From: Pomphorhynchus laevis
Lineage: Eukaryota > Acanthocephala > Palaeacanthocephala > Echinorhynchida > Pomphorhynchidae
Length of the DNA stretch: 64,000 bases
Direction of reading: 5' to 3'
Assembly: GCA_012934845.2 (NCBI GenBank)
Contig: WNNJ02001396.1
Span: 124,001-188,000 of the forward strand
Both the position numbers and the translations under genes were made by a program. The notes beneath the pieces were generated by a model. That model saw only the letters and a list, made by a program, of their open reading frames with translations, had not been told where the DNA came from and ran no database searches. This document shows, piece after piece, positions 1 through 19,871 of this stretch; within the stretch, counting starts at the first letter, position 1, and the number at the start of each line of letters is the position of its first letter.

Positions 1-83
1 AATAATAAAATATAAAAATAATAATATTAAATAATACTATTAAAATAATAATATCATTTTAAAAATTAAAAACAATACAAATT

Positions 84-122
84 TTAAATATATCGATTAT
101 CTCGAGCACCCCGTATTCCAGC
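84..122 (-). pseudogene. Partial duplicate of the Rpt3 terminal exon
   Basis: An intact-looking acceptor (ctttttag, ending at 123) is followed by codons reading AGIRGARDNRYI and then TAA. This matches the first twelve codons of the true last exon at 367-254 ([12 protein letters not shown]). The intronic flank on the acceptor side is also duplicated (about 121-170 against 366-417), so this is a local DNA duplication of about 90 bases and not a retrocopy. If it were used, the protein would end without the C-terminal helix and without the HbYX tail. Most likely it is a relic; use as an alternative last exon is only a possibility. Confidence 0.75.
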
Positions 123-253
123 CTAAAAAGAAGCCGTATTTTCCGAAAAAACAAAGCTTTATACTACGAAAATCGTGATCGCATTGTAAACATTATAATT
201 TCAAAAGTAAAAAAACAATCAACTTGAACAGTTTTCTAAATTTCGAAATTAAA

Positions 254-8035
<7,782 letters not shown>

Positions 8036-8154
8036 TGGCTATTAAAAATGGAAATAAAATACTAAATAAAGACAAAAGATGACAAAAAATATAAATTTAA
8101 AAACAGTATTATTAGCTTAATAAATTACGACATAAACCATAAAATAGAAATTTT

Positions 8155-8760
8155 CGTTTCCATAAAAATGGAAATTTAAGATTGAAATTTATGAATCGAA
8201 ATTATGAAATTTATGAAATCGAAATTTATGAAATCAAAATTTATTAAATCGAAATTTATGAAATCGAAATTTATGAAATCGAAATTTATGAAATCAAAAT
8301 TTATGAAATCGAAATTTATTAATCGAAATTTATGGAAATTGAAATTTATTAATCGAAATTTATGGAAATTTTCATTTCAATTAAAATGGAACTTTTTAGA
8401 TCAAAATATATAATCCCAATTATAAAATAAATGAAATCAAAATTTATGAAATCGAAATTTATGAATCGGAATTTATTAATCAGAATTTATGGAAATCTTC
8501 ATTTCCATAAAAATATAAATTTTTAGATCGAAATATATGAATCGAAATTATGAAATTTATGTAATTTATGAAATCGATACTTATAAATAGAAATTTATTA
8601 ATTAAAATTTATTAAAATTTTAATTTTCATAAAAATGGAAATTTTTAGATCGAAATAGGAATCGAAATTATGAAATGACAAAATCAAAATTTATGAAATT
8701 GAAATTTATGAAATCGAAATTTATGGAAATTTTCATTTCCATAAAAATGGAAATAAAATA
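8155..8760. repeat. Minisatellite of 15-base units (atgaaatcgaaattt) and variants
   Basis: Regular 15-base units run through about 8206-8330 and break into shorter or shifted variants (atgaatcgaaattat, ggaaattttcatttcc) to about 8760. Because 15 is divisible by three, one strand stays open and would encode KFMKS repeats, but this is a by-product of the repeat. It begins about 120 bases upstream of the first Rpt3 coding exon, so it probably lies in a 5' intron or the promoter-side flank. Confidence 0.85.
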
Positions 8761-9214
8761 CTATAGAATAACTAAAAATGACAAAAAATTATAAATATAC
8801 AAAACAGTACAATAAGCTTAACAATAAAATTATAATAATTAAGTCTATTATTTACAAAGATTGTGTTGTAAATAACTATAATATTGCTTGGAAATAAAAA
8901 TGATAAAATAGCGCATTTGTAATAATTTATTCATCGATAAAATTTAAAGCTAAATTAAAAAGTTACGAAATTGGATAAAATATTAATACAATCTGATGAT
9001 CAATTATTTAATCGCTAATATAATAAAAATTAAAAGAAATTATAAAACCACTTTTTAACGAATAGAAAATTTACCTTTAAATCAAACGAATAGAGGTTAG
9101 ACGTTAAAGTTACAAAAGATTATAATTTAGATATAATTAAAATTATGTATATAACTAAAGTATACAATTAAAAATTTTAAACAACAGTTTTAGTTTTGTA
9201 ATTAAAAATTACAT

Positions 9215-9750
9215 TTTGTAAAATGTGAAAGAGAGTGTGAGGCGTCTTTTTCAACACGCGGTAGTTTAATACGTAAATGGAAATCAATCAACTGTTTCTG
9301 TTCAGAAACTGTCCAAACTTCCTCAATGCGAGCCGGATAAAGAAATTAATAAAAATTTGAACAATCATTTTGAGAGCTCCACAAGGCGATCACTTAAACC
9401 AGAAGAGCCTATGAGCTATGATACAATGATTCCGCATGCTTTCGAGAATAATGCGAACGAAAGTACTTCATTTCAAAGGCAACCCATAAACGAAATACTA
9501 TTATTAAATGATGATCAGGTATACAATTCCGAAGAAATCGACCAAACGAAAAATGATATCGATGATTCTATTGATACCCCGTCAGATTCATTACTATTAC
9601 CTTCTAATCATCAAAGACGAAATAACCGCAGTACCTCAAAGATTACATCTGCTCTGGGGAAGACTATGATGATCATATATACTAATTACTCTTAACTATT
9701 GGTGTTTGATTATCAATATATACTATGTTTTAGATATTGTTGAGTAAAAC
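9215..9750 (+). mobile_element. Fossil Gypsy (LTR) fragment: C-terminal end of pol and 3' flank
   Basis: The stretch is nearly the same as 20905-21430: a frame with blocks such as SYDTMIPHAFENNANES and SDSLLLPSNHQRR, which in Gypsy elements lie after the integrase. Similarity continues into non-coding sequence (gtttgattatcaatatatac) and stops near 9752, where a LINE-A 3' end begins. Only this end piece remains. It is a fossil fragment, with few differences from its sister copy. Confidence 0.65.
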
Positions 9751-9756
9751 CTATTT

Positions 9757-9815
9757 TGTTTTGTAAGCGACACGAGCTTGTAGCTCATTTGCCGCTGTTT
9801 GTTATAATAATAAAA
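9757..9815 (+). mobile_element. LINE-A 3'-end stub (severely 5' truncated)
   Basis: About 60 bases match the LINE-A terminus seen at 19815-19868 and 56505-56565: ttttgtaagcgacac, a 5-bp hairpin (gagct 9774-9778 with agctc 9782-9786), catttgc, and ctgtttgttataataataa. It joins directly to the Gypsy 3' piece on its left. Confidence 0.75.
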
Positions 9816-9823
9816 TAAAAATT

Positions 9824-11580
9824 ATGAATATTTTTTTGGATTACAATCTTATAATAACGGCAACAAATCTAAGTAAATTTACAAATACATTTTTAACGAA
9901 TGCCCAACTTGAACAGTTGGAATTCAAAAGACCTAACTCATGCCATCTTAACAAGATGCATGAGCCCGAAATGTGCGTAGGGTCTAGTAACCCTGTCACA
10001 TATCAGGTACAGGCTTTCCAAGAAGCTGTAAACACGCTCTTGGAAATTGGATCAGACACTGATATTCATCAGACTGATTCGGCGTTTCCTTTGCCGGACG
10101 TCACTGATGAACTACTAGGGTATATAATAGTGGTGGATATTCAAGAGAAAATCCAATTGGATTTTAGTTATTGGGAAAACAAAACCGAATATATCGTTCA
10201 TCACCCGAGGTTCAGACGATCTGAACCTCCGGAATCTCGAAGAACAGCTCAAGATAGACTTCTTGACTGGGCAATAGAAACCTTTGAGCGGCAGAGCGGT
10301 AGGGGTAATGAGCATTATCGTAGTCAACTCCATATAGCTCATTTCCCTGTCGATACTGTCAGGAATCTGATACATCACTACACGAGTATTGACCCCGGGA
10401 TGATCAAGGCTTATTTCTCGGTGATTCCGGATCTTTTTCGGCCACCAATAAGAGAATTAGTCAATCAGATGTCAGGTGGTGAGGACCAGTATGCAGCTTT
10501 AAAACAAGGACTCATACAGCTCATGCGGGGACTGATGTCTGTGGAAGAATATCTAACGATATTAAGAAATCAGGAACCCGATGCAGTGGTCCGTGCGAAC
10601 CAGGACATGTTCATTGAACGTAACCTGGAAGACATTGATCTTGGATCAATGCTTGGAAATCTATTTAGACCACGGTGAGAGTCGTGTCTAATACATCCTA
10701 AGGTAGCTAATATGACCAATTTACCTCGACTACTTAAACAGTGTCAGGCGACGAAACACATATGTGATATCTTCAGAAATGGAGTACACATAGAAGCTGT
10801 ACCGACGATTTGGCAGCGATGGCATTCTAAGGTGAGTCCAGCACTCACAAGAGCCATTCGTTATCATATTAAGGAAGGCATAATAGCTCCTTTACCAAAA
10901 AAGACTAAGCCAAAAATTTTTCCCGAGTTTTCTTGATTCCCAAGAATGACTCTTATATACTGATATACGATGGTCGAATATGGAATGGTTGTAATACACC
11001 AGACTTCTATTTACCATCTGTGTATCAGGTTATAACAATGGAACACATATTGTGCAAAAAATGGTATGTAAAGATAGATTTTAAATCTATGTTTTACTAA
11101 ATACCGTTATGCCTGAACGATTGGATAAAAACTGCTTTCGAATACAATGGTAATTACTACCATCACAAAGTAGTTCCTTTCGGTATACCTTGGGAACCCT
11201 TCTGGGCTTAGATGATTGGAAACACAATTGCTGAATTTGCCGGCTTAGAAGGTGTAGAATCATGGACTCATTTAGACGATATGATCATGTCACATAACTC
11301 TAAAGAAAAACTTGCTTTAGCAGTTAAAAAGCTTTTACAGCTTTTCAAATGTGGAGAACTCTCTCTAAACAAAGAGAAGTGCATCCTACGATCAAGAAAA
11401 AATATAACTTTCTTAAGAGGTCACTGGTCAAAGTCTGGGGTTGATATATCATCAGATGCGCTATCTCGTTTCCGCAAGGCTGTGGCGTATCTGAGGATAT
11501 TGAGGCGCTACTTCTTTGGGCGCTCTATAGGAGCTACTTCTTTTTGTGCTTCTCCTCCCTTGTTGTTCCTGTCTTGACTG
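9824..11580 (+). mobile_element. Fossil DIRS/Ngaro-like or related retroelement: gag-like ORF and reverse-transcriptase region
   Basis: An open 284-codon frame (9824-10678) of unknown gag-like type is followed by a reverse-transcriptase region with recognisable blocks: an N-terminal stretch ending IIAPLPKK, KIDFKSMFY, YYHHKVVPFG, WTHLDDMIMS and LNKEKCIL. The DD motif context and the lysine block are like those of DIRS/Ngaro and Gypsy relatives. No tyrosine recombinase, terminal repeat or integrase was seen. It is a fossil, broken in several places in the polymerase part, while the first frame is still open. Family assignment is tentative. Confidence 0.5.
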
Positions 11581-11930
11581 CGCATAATAAAATTGTTGTT
11601 GCGACTGGCGATGCATTGGCATAGGTAGTAAGAGGTTCTGTGGCTTGGTATTATGATCTAATCAAACTTTCCTTGCCAGTTCAACTACTCGTCCTGTAAC
11701 CCTTGGGAGTTGAGGAGCTACAATGTTCCATCCGAAGGCCACAACCATATTCATGGTTATGATTTTTTCATGACTATGATTCCAACCGTATGGTCATATT
11801 TATGTTAATAACTTTTTTTATTTTTTAACTTTTTTGAAATAATAATTTCGTCAATAAAAAATTACAATTAAAAGGTTACTCGCAAATGGGTCCTAATTTC
11901 ATCATACATTATGACTCCATTCATAAAATC
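11580..11930. other. No gene seen
   Basis: There are short simple stretches (ggttatgattttttcatgactatg at about 11755) and no coding or RNA signal that I can support. Confidence 0.5.
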
Positions 11931-11931
11931 C

Positions 11932-14140
11932 TCAGCCATCCGTAACGAATCGACATCTGGTTATCCCCGAGTGGATCCGCTGTTCGTGCTCGAACCGATG
12001 AAATACTAAGCGCGGGCTGCGAATACACATAGATGTTAATTGCGCAAGGAAGAAGCTTATCTTTAGGTGGATAAGGGCGACACACGTCGCAGAGTATGTT
12101 TCGCGCTTATTGGCCAATATCCTGGATATTGCTTTCAAAGCACAATCTCAGGCCTTTCCAACGCCTCCAGAAGACATAAACACTATCAGTGTGAATTGAG
12201 CCCGCTTCACAGTTACTATAAGTTCAAGGTAACGGGCGCTTTTGCGCGACTCGTAGTAGCTGTAGACTGATAAAGGCGATCTATCAGAATAAGAAACAGC
12301 ATGACAATTGAATATAGCGACGTCCATAATGACGAGCTCGCTTTGTTTTCCGAACAGACCCGGGCACACGACATTAAGTCTCGCTTCACTATCACGTAAG
12401 GTTGTAGCTGACTCGAACTGAATAGAGGAATCTATAGGATTCAGCACGGTCTCAATTGCAAAACAGGGCGTGACTTCAGTCAAGAAGTCGGCAAGTGTGT
12501 CACGTATTATGTTATGCCTTATGATTGTGAGTGCGCATCTACCGCACGAGAGAGAGAGCGAACTGTGCTATCCTCAGATCCACAACTACTATGTGCAGGT
12601 GCATCCGTAGGTGTTAGTCTATATCGATCATTAACAGCGTCCCAAAACTCGTAAAGGGATAAACGGAAACAGTTTGCTTCAGTTAGTTTTGTTGTCAACC
12701 AATTCAACGCTCCTTTCTCTGACGCAAATTCTTAAGATGAACATGTGGTCGCATCACTGACTTCAATTATTTGATCGCGGCGTTGTCTTACTGTAAGTTC
12801 CTTTTCGTCCTTTATGGATTTGGCGATATAAGTATGTTGTTTTTTATTGTTTGAAACATGTGATTGACAAGCACGCAGAGACCATTCGTATTCTTTAACT
12901 GGATCAACATGATGATTCCGAGCTAAGATTTCGAGCCCACCCAGTCTCGCCGAAAGGCTGAAAATTTGCCTAAGTGTCACAGGTACGTTTGGTATGCCGG
13001 TGATTCTGGGGATCAAGCTGTGGCGGATATGTTCATCGAGTGCCTGATTCTGCTCGGATCGAAAGCAACAAGTCCTCTTGGCGTAGGTCACCTTATGTTG
13101 GAGTGAGTATGTCAGAGCATTGTACGCGACTTGTGGGTCAAAATTAGCAATATCCACCAGGTTCTGTACACATTTATACCATCTGTTTACTTTGCGGGCA
13201 ATCCAATCCTCCATTTCGGATTCATCTCTAACTGGGGATCCCAATACTTCTACACCATTTGTACAGATATGCACATAAGAAGAATCAAAACATTCACGGA
13301 CTCTGTTCACGAATGCCGGATGGACTAGTAATTGACATTTTGAAGGATTCATGTTATACCCACACGCTCCGCCCTCCCTCATTGTGATATCAAAAATTGA
13401 TCAGCATTCTTCGACGGTTTCAACGAAATTGGCATCGTCCATATACCATTTCTGTTCAATCGAGGAAATGTGAGCTTGAATTCGTGTAATAAGCAGGAGA
13501 CGCGGCAGTGAAGGCAGTCATTGCTAAGGGATTATCCTGAGTGAAACCTAAGTTAGAAGTCTAAATTTCCTCATCAATAGCCAGTAGACTCATTCCCCGT
13601 ACAATTTAGACAGAATAGTCAAAAGCACGGAACAGATGAGCCGCATGTTGATCAATGTTATCTTCTTATTTATTAGGTTAAACGCATTTGTGTCTAGTAT
13701 CAAAATGCGAGAATTCCGCGCTCTTGAAATCGCTTTCGTAGCGAGTGAACGACGAATTCAGTTCCACACTTCTGCCGGTCACAAAGTTGTGTGACACCAG
13801 CGAAGTGTTGTAGGTGATCATCTATGAGTTCGAGAATAGTCTTGCCAATTATTCGTCGAGGTATGTCGCATATTCCGATTGGCCGAACACTAGGATCCTT
13901 GTCCAAAGCAATCGGCCTGCTAGCAGTGAATCCAACAATACTCCGTTGATGTACCATATTTGATGCCAAACAAAAGGGCAAGGCCGGCAAGTGAAGTAAC
14001 GAGAGCCGAAGAGTCACGTCTGAATTTATTAAGGAATGTTTGCCACATCCAGGCATCTACACCCGAGGGACCGGCACTTCCCTTCGTTCGGAGTGAGGCT
14101 TTCTTGATTTCATCCATGTCAATTGTCTCAAACATTATAA
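11932..14140 (-). mobile_element. Decayed non-LTR retrotransposon with C-terminal restriction-like (PD-(D/E)XK) region
   Basis: Reading downwards: TKGSAGPSGVDAWMW (about 14090-14045), SRPIALDKDPSVRPIGICDIPRR (near 13880), GTEFVVHS, GYNMNPSKCQLL (13360-13320), ALTYSLQHKVTYAKRT (13120-13070) and LSARLGGLEIL (12970-12930). These are reverse-transcriptase blocks of the group whose thumb carries an RLGGL motif. Then EARLNVVCPGLF...IMDVAIFN and SSGGVGKA (12390-12160) match the C-terminal region of those proteins that resembles a PD-(D/E)XK nuclease. Frames are broken by several shifts and stops, and the YADD region is not intact. Assignment to a restriction-like-endonuclease LINE group is from recalled family patterns. 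Confidence 0.6.
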
Positions 14141-14279
14141 GATGAAAGGGGGAGAATGTCGTGTATATGCTCTATCAGTACAGTATTTGAATTCATTTTG
14201 GCGGATCGTGGGTGCTTTGCTTTGAGAAGCTCAAAGAAATAATTATATATTTTTTATAATAATAAACGACTGCTTATTA

Positions 14280-16360
14280 AACAATATTTGAAAAATGATA
14301 CAAATGAACAAATTACTTCGACCTTAAACATTGATCCTGAAGATAACACCGCATTATATGAGTGGTCCATTGGAAACGACGTCTTGATAGCTAAATCGAT
14401 CTACAAGCAAATATGTCCGATGAATTGAAACTTTGCTTACTCGTAAATCTTGTTTCCACGCTGCAGTATGGGTTGATTAAAGATTGCAAGGCCTTCAATG
14501 ACGCTATCACAGATCTTAATTCCACATTTATCAAACCAATTAATATCCAATTTGGACGCTTTCGATTGCATACTTGTCGCCAAGCATATACTATGAATCT
14601 TAACCAATACCTTCACCAACTAAATAACCTAGCATCACATTGCGATTTTAAGGATGTGGATGCTGTAGCGAATCGTAGATATCGCATAACTGATATTTTA
14701 ATTCAAAGACTCAAAAGAATATTTAAATAGAGACTTTAAAAAGCACACAATGAAGTTGCAATATTTTCTTCAGTCGATTCAGCAATTCTAGCAGCAGCGG
14801 ATAAAGACAATAGTCAAGGCAAAGAGGCAAACGACTGTGTAGTTACTGCAGTTATGATACCGAGTAAATATAATAAACGAGCTTACGTATCGGGTAAACG
14901 TTGTTACTTTTATGGGAAAACATTTCATTCTAGACCAAATAGTCCCCTCAAAATGTAACTTGTCATTCTTGTGGGGCAGGGTCATTTTTCGTCAGTATAC
15001 CGCTCACAAAGTTCAAAAGGTTCAAATATTTCAGTTGCGTTATTTCAAGTGTCGACTAATCGGAAGATGTCGAGTACTGCTGTTTAAGCAGTCAAAATTG
15101 CAGGTGTTTCTTTCAAATCATTAATGAGCACAGGCAGCACGAACAATTTTATCAACATGAATATCGTATAGCGACTTCATATCAAAATTTCATTATGAGC
15201 GGCGAATTCAAATGGCATCTCCAGTCATTCAATTGTTGCTCGTCACAAATGCTGCATATCTTTCGAACTGATAGGAAGAAGATACGAAAATTTGCATTTT
15301 ATTGTCCTACCCTGATTGTGCTCACTTATCATCCTTAGTCAAGAATTTTTTGATTACCATAAATACATTGGATTATCAATTAAAGGAGTTCATCTTGGAT
15401 TAACACTAGCATCACTTCAGACAGCCTTGGTAGTAGATGTCGAACCAACAACGTTTCCTGAAATTGATCGAGGCATTCGGTCAATCGTTACTAAATCTCG
15501 AAGGCAAACGGAATCAAATTTAAAATTTATAAAAGCTGAAATTCACAAGTTTTTGTCACAAGATACAATCGAAAAAAGTCGATCGAAGATGAAGAGCTCA
15601 AGTATTAATCGTTTCTAATCCGTGAAAGAAACAGTGTATGGTTGTAGACTACTCATGTACCATAAATCGATATACCTCGTTTGATGCATATCCTCTTCAA
15701 CTAATCGATAACCTAATTTCACAGATAGCTTCTTATTCTGTATTTATAACAGTAGATATTTCCCAGGCTTACTATCATATTCCACTGCTCAGTAGTGATC
15801 GACCTTTTACTGCCTTCGAAACCGATAGAAACCTTTATCAATATCGGAGAATTCCTTTTGGATTGGCGAACAACGTATCGGTATTTCAACGCATCATGGA
15901 CCAGATTATTGATGACAACAGTCTTATTGGTGTTTCGCTTACCTCGATGACATTATAATTTGTGGTCAAGATTTTAAAGAGCACGAAGAGAGATATCAGC
16001 GATTCTGCGAAGTGGCTAAGAAAGTCAACTTTATTTTGGATAAGATAAAAAGAAGTACATGCAAAAGAGTTAGATTTTTTGGGATATAAGCTATCTAATG
16101 GCTCAATTAAGCCAGACCCAAATTAAGTAAAGTCATTAATTGATTATTCAGTACCTTACGACAGAAAAATACAAAGGATACTGCAAATGGGTAACCTCTT
16201 TCTCAAATAAAATAAGGTCATTACTGGAATCAGATTCATTTTCTTAAATCAATGAAATCATCGAAGCTATCCAACAGTTTAAAGAAGAGATTTCAAAAGC
16301 TACGTTGTTTCCTTATAGCGCTAGTTTACCATTAATAGTTGAAAATGACGTCTCATATGG
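14280..16360 (+). mobile_element. Fossil Gypsy element, 5' part: gag, protease-side region, reverse transcriptase
   Basis: A gag-like segment (14340-14735) resembles the gag of the Gypsy copy at 41.9 kb. After a degraded zinc-finger and protease stretch come reverse-transcriptase blocks: YSCTINRYTSFDAYPL, VDISQAYYHIPLL and RIPFGLANNVSVFQR. The copy reaches the start of RNase H near 16350, where LINE-A has entered; the remainder is at 19872-21440. It is a fossil with many breaks, and it is older than the LINE-A and LINE-B insertions it carries. Confidence 0.7.
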
Positions 16361-16449
16361 CGTCATATGAGGCGTAAGTTTCAACTATTAATAGTAAACT
16401 AGATTACCCTGCAGTAGACTGACCGACGTCAGTCATCTGCAGGGTAATC
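16321..16449. repeat. Two adjacent snap-back palindromes at the Gypsy/LINE-A junction
   Basis: First hairpin: 16321-16359 with 16364-16402, 39-base arms with several mismatches. The left arm is Gypsy sequence and the right arm is its inverted copy. Second hairpin: 16402-16423 with 16428-16449, 22-base arms with two mismatches (gattaccctgcag). The truncated LINE-A starts immediately after. Confidence 0.85.
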
Positions 16450-19400
16450 CTATGAATTTCTGGAAGGCTGATTTCGATACAATTATATATAGCTTGAATC
16501 TAGTTAAATGGCTAGATCCGTATATATGCGGAATTAACGAAGCTTGGAATGTTGTGAAAGCACATTCTATAACTAATTGATATCGCATTCTCTCAAGTTA
16601 AAAATACACAGGGAAGTTTATACTTTACTCGATGGGTTTCTCCGGTATCATTCACGCGCACGTGAATATACGTGCTTTCCTGAAGAGGACAAAGCGTCGT
16701 CAGATTAAGGATAAGTTGAGTTATATGGATGACAAGATTCTATTCTCTTACATTCGCAAAATCAAAGGCTGAAATATTCCACTAGTATCGTCGAAAGATG
16801 ATTCTCAAGGCGAGGTCACGTGTAATAGTATCCTGGCAAACTTATTTGCCTAGGAGTTCTTATCGATGTTTTGCTCTTCACGGACATCGTGTAGTTCAAA
16901 ATTAAAAAAGGGTTCAGAAGCATTCAATCCATCTAATATGTCGTTTTGTGCTGACGACGTTTTGAAGCTTCTCTGTAAACTAAACCCGAATATCGCTGCA
17001 AGTTTAGACGGACTTCACTCAATTCTTTTGAAAAAATTGCTTCTCAAATATATTCATATGTTTTCCGTGTTTCATTTTTCTATTCTCCATTCTCGAATTC
17101 CTTAACGTTGGAAGGAGTTCATTGTAGTTCTAGTGTATAAAAAGGAAGATTGACAAGTGTGTAAGAACTATCACTCAGTTGCCTTGACATGTATTATTTG
17201 TAAGTTGTTTGAAAAGCTAATAGTCAAAAACATATCTTCTGATTTTAAAAGCAAAAATAAACTCACTGACTCGCAAAACGGTTTCAGAGCCTATAGATCA
17301 GCAATAATTAACATTTTGGTTTCTTCAAACTCATCACGCAGTCTTAATAAAATGGACGAGTTCAATCGGATATACTTTTCGAAGATTTCTCTCATGCTTT
17401 CCATTCAGTTCCGCATGATCGTCTCATTCACAAAATGAGGTCACTTAGTGTTTGTCTAATGTATGTCGCTGGATTGCAAATTACTTAAGTTCATGCTCTT
17501 TCAGAGTATGTGGAGGTGCGGATATGTTCACCTCTATCGCTATTCATTCCGGCGTTCCTCAGCCTGCTGTTAAATCTCATCACTTCTTTTTATTGTATAT
17601 ATTATTATATTATCTTTTTATTGTTTATATTTCTCGTGACAAGGCTCTATATAGTGTTCTCATTTCCTTCGAAATCCTCCGCCTTGATCGTCGACCACTC
17701 CACCTAAGTCCCGCCTTTATTATGTTTATGGATTTTCTTCCTCCTCTGTAGCATGGTTTGCCTCATATCTATCCAAACGTTCTATTCGCGTCTGTTCTAA
17801 TTCATCATCATCCCATCCCATCGCTATTTTCTGCGGGGTCCCACAAGGTTTATTTCTAGGTCCCCTAATTTTCTCTCTTATGCTTGGCGATCTCTCTCCG
17901 TTTATCAAATCTTACTCCTTCAACGTCATGCAATATGCCGATAACATCCTCATCTATGATCATGCACCCGCCGATCGCATACACGATATCGCCATTTCCG
18001 CCTCCAACTGTCTTTATTCTATCTACAAACATATCTACCATCGTCATCTCGTTCTAAACCCAAACAAATCCAAAATAATGTGGATTTTCCCCGTTCAACC
18101 TAACATATCTCACCCTCTGTATCTTTTGCCTCATCAATCATTCCCGTAGTCCATAATCTCACTTTCTTAGACTTCCATTACAAGGATCACCTTTCCCTTA
18201 AACCCTTCGTCAGTGACAAGGTCTGCTCGTCTAACTAAATTATCTATGACATCCGCCGTATCCGCCTCCTTATCGACTTCCGTGCTTGTATATATCTTCT
18301 TTCATCGATTCTATTCCCTAATATCGATTACTGCCTCAGGCTTATCGCCAATTCTACAAAATCCATCATCCTACCCCTATAACGCACCATCAACTCCGCC
18401 GTTCGAGTGCTCCTACGTCTCCATCGCTTCGACCACACATCCACATAGCTTGCCTTACTCTTCTGGCCAACCATCCACATCCGCATACAATTCAGCCTTC
18501 TTCTCGTCACTTTTCGTCTCATCGCTGTCGACTTCTCATCGTTCATCAACTCCCTTTCTTAGACGACACGCGCTCCAACGCTCAATCGCTGCGTTCAAGT
18601 CTTTCCCTCTTACTCCACGTTCCCAATTACTCCAACAACTACAGTCTCCAATCCTTCCTCGTCGCCTCTCTCATTCGCATGGAATCAGCTCCGTTACGAC
18701 GTCCGCCATGCTCCTTTTTTTTATCACATTCAAATACCTCCTCCGTTCCCACCTTCTCGACAGATGATTTAGAATTCTGTTTTTTTTCTTCGTGGTCATG
18801 TTAGCTTGCTGAATATGTTAAGATATGGCGGTGTATTAGAGATTATAGGTTCAGATATGTCCACCTCATTCGCTATTCATTCTGGCGTTCCACAGGGTGC
18901 TGTTATCTCACCACTTCTTTTTATTGTATATATCAATGATCTCCCATCTGTAATTCGTTCTGTTGTCGTAATGTATGCTGACGATGTTAAGATATGGCTG
19001 CCTATTAGAGACGTAAGGGACATTAAGATCCTTTAAGATGATCTGACATGTCTAGAAAAAATGGTCGGCGGAAATGGTTTGAGATTAACCCCTCTAAATG
19101 TGCGTATATGTCCATTGGTTCTTCACTCAACTCATTGTGTCAAATCGGTTTGATTCAGATAAGCCAAGTAAGTGAATTCAAAGATCTTGGTGTGATGATG
19201 ACCAGTAACTTAAAAACTAATGTCCACACTAGATGTATTTGTAATCTAAGCTATCGTATTTTATGGATATTTTTTAAGTCTTTTGATCGGATAAGTCCAT
19301 CAGTATTCAAGCTACTATTTTGCTCATATATTCTACCCATCCTTGAATATGGTTTATCTGTAACTTATCCACAGACTTTAAAGGAATCTCGTGACATTGA

Positions 19401-19868
19401 GAACCTGTTACGTAAAGGGTCGCACATGATTCCGAATTTCTCCAGTGTTATATTTGCTGAACGTTTGACATCTTCACATCTCGGCAGCTTAAAATATCGC
19501 AAATCGGCCATTGATTTATCAACTGCAGTCAAAAATGTTTAGATGGCTTTGGGTATCTCTCCAACTTACTATCCGTAAATGATACACGAGAAACTCATGG
19601 GCATGTGTGGAAATTAATAAATCCTACTACAAGAATTCTTGTTCACTATCGATTTGCAACTAGGGTAATAAATGAGTGGAATGCACTAAGGTGCCTTGAT
19701 ATCTATCGTAGCATATCTAGTGATGCTATCAAGAAAGCCATCGAAGCCGAGAGAAAGAATTTATGACTTCTTTTTATCGAATTCTTTATTTGTTGACGAT
19801 TTTTATCATGATTTGTAAGCAACACAAGTATGTAGCTCATTTGCTGCTGTTTGTTATAATAATATAAC
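16450..19868 (+). mobile_element. LINE-A copy (CR1/Jockey group), 5' truncated, inserted in fossil Gypsy, interrupted by LINE-B
   Basis: Homologous to LINE-A at 49.6-56.6 kb. It begins in the linker after the endonuclease (FWKADFDTIIYSLNLVKW) and contains decayed reverse transcriptase: NYHSVALTCIICKLFEKLIV (17160-17220), HSGVPQ (17550; again at 18875), SPLLFIVYINDLPSVIRS (18905), MYADDVKIW (18970) and the thumb/C-terminal part to 19765. The 3' end carries gtaagcaacac...catttgc and ends ataataata. Stops and shifts are frequent. About 90 bases around IHSGVPQ occur on both sides of the nested LINE-B (17515-17605 and 18845-18930). Confidence 0.8.
17630..18800 (+). mobile_element. LINE-B fragment nested in LINE-A
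   Basis: From tctcgtgacaaggctctata (SRDKALYSVLIS) onward the sequence matches LINE-B at 61.48-60.30 kb: LLGDLSPF, MQYADNILIYDHAP, SASNCL, LVLNPNKSKIMWI and the C-terminal part with HVPNYSNN and a WNQL block in shifted frames. It ends near ttctcgacagatgatttag. It is 5' truncated within the reverse transcriptase and decayed by several frameshifts. Confidence 0.75.
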
Positions 19869-19871
19869 TCG

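Noticed and set aside
8204-8413. 69-codon frame of KFMKS repeats
   Set aside because: It arises only because the 15-base minisatellite preserves frame; composition and context give no sign of a gene.
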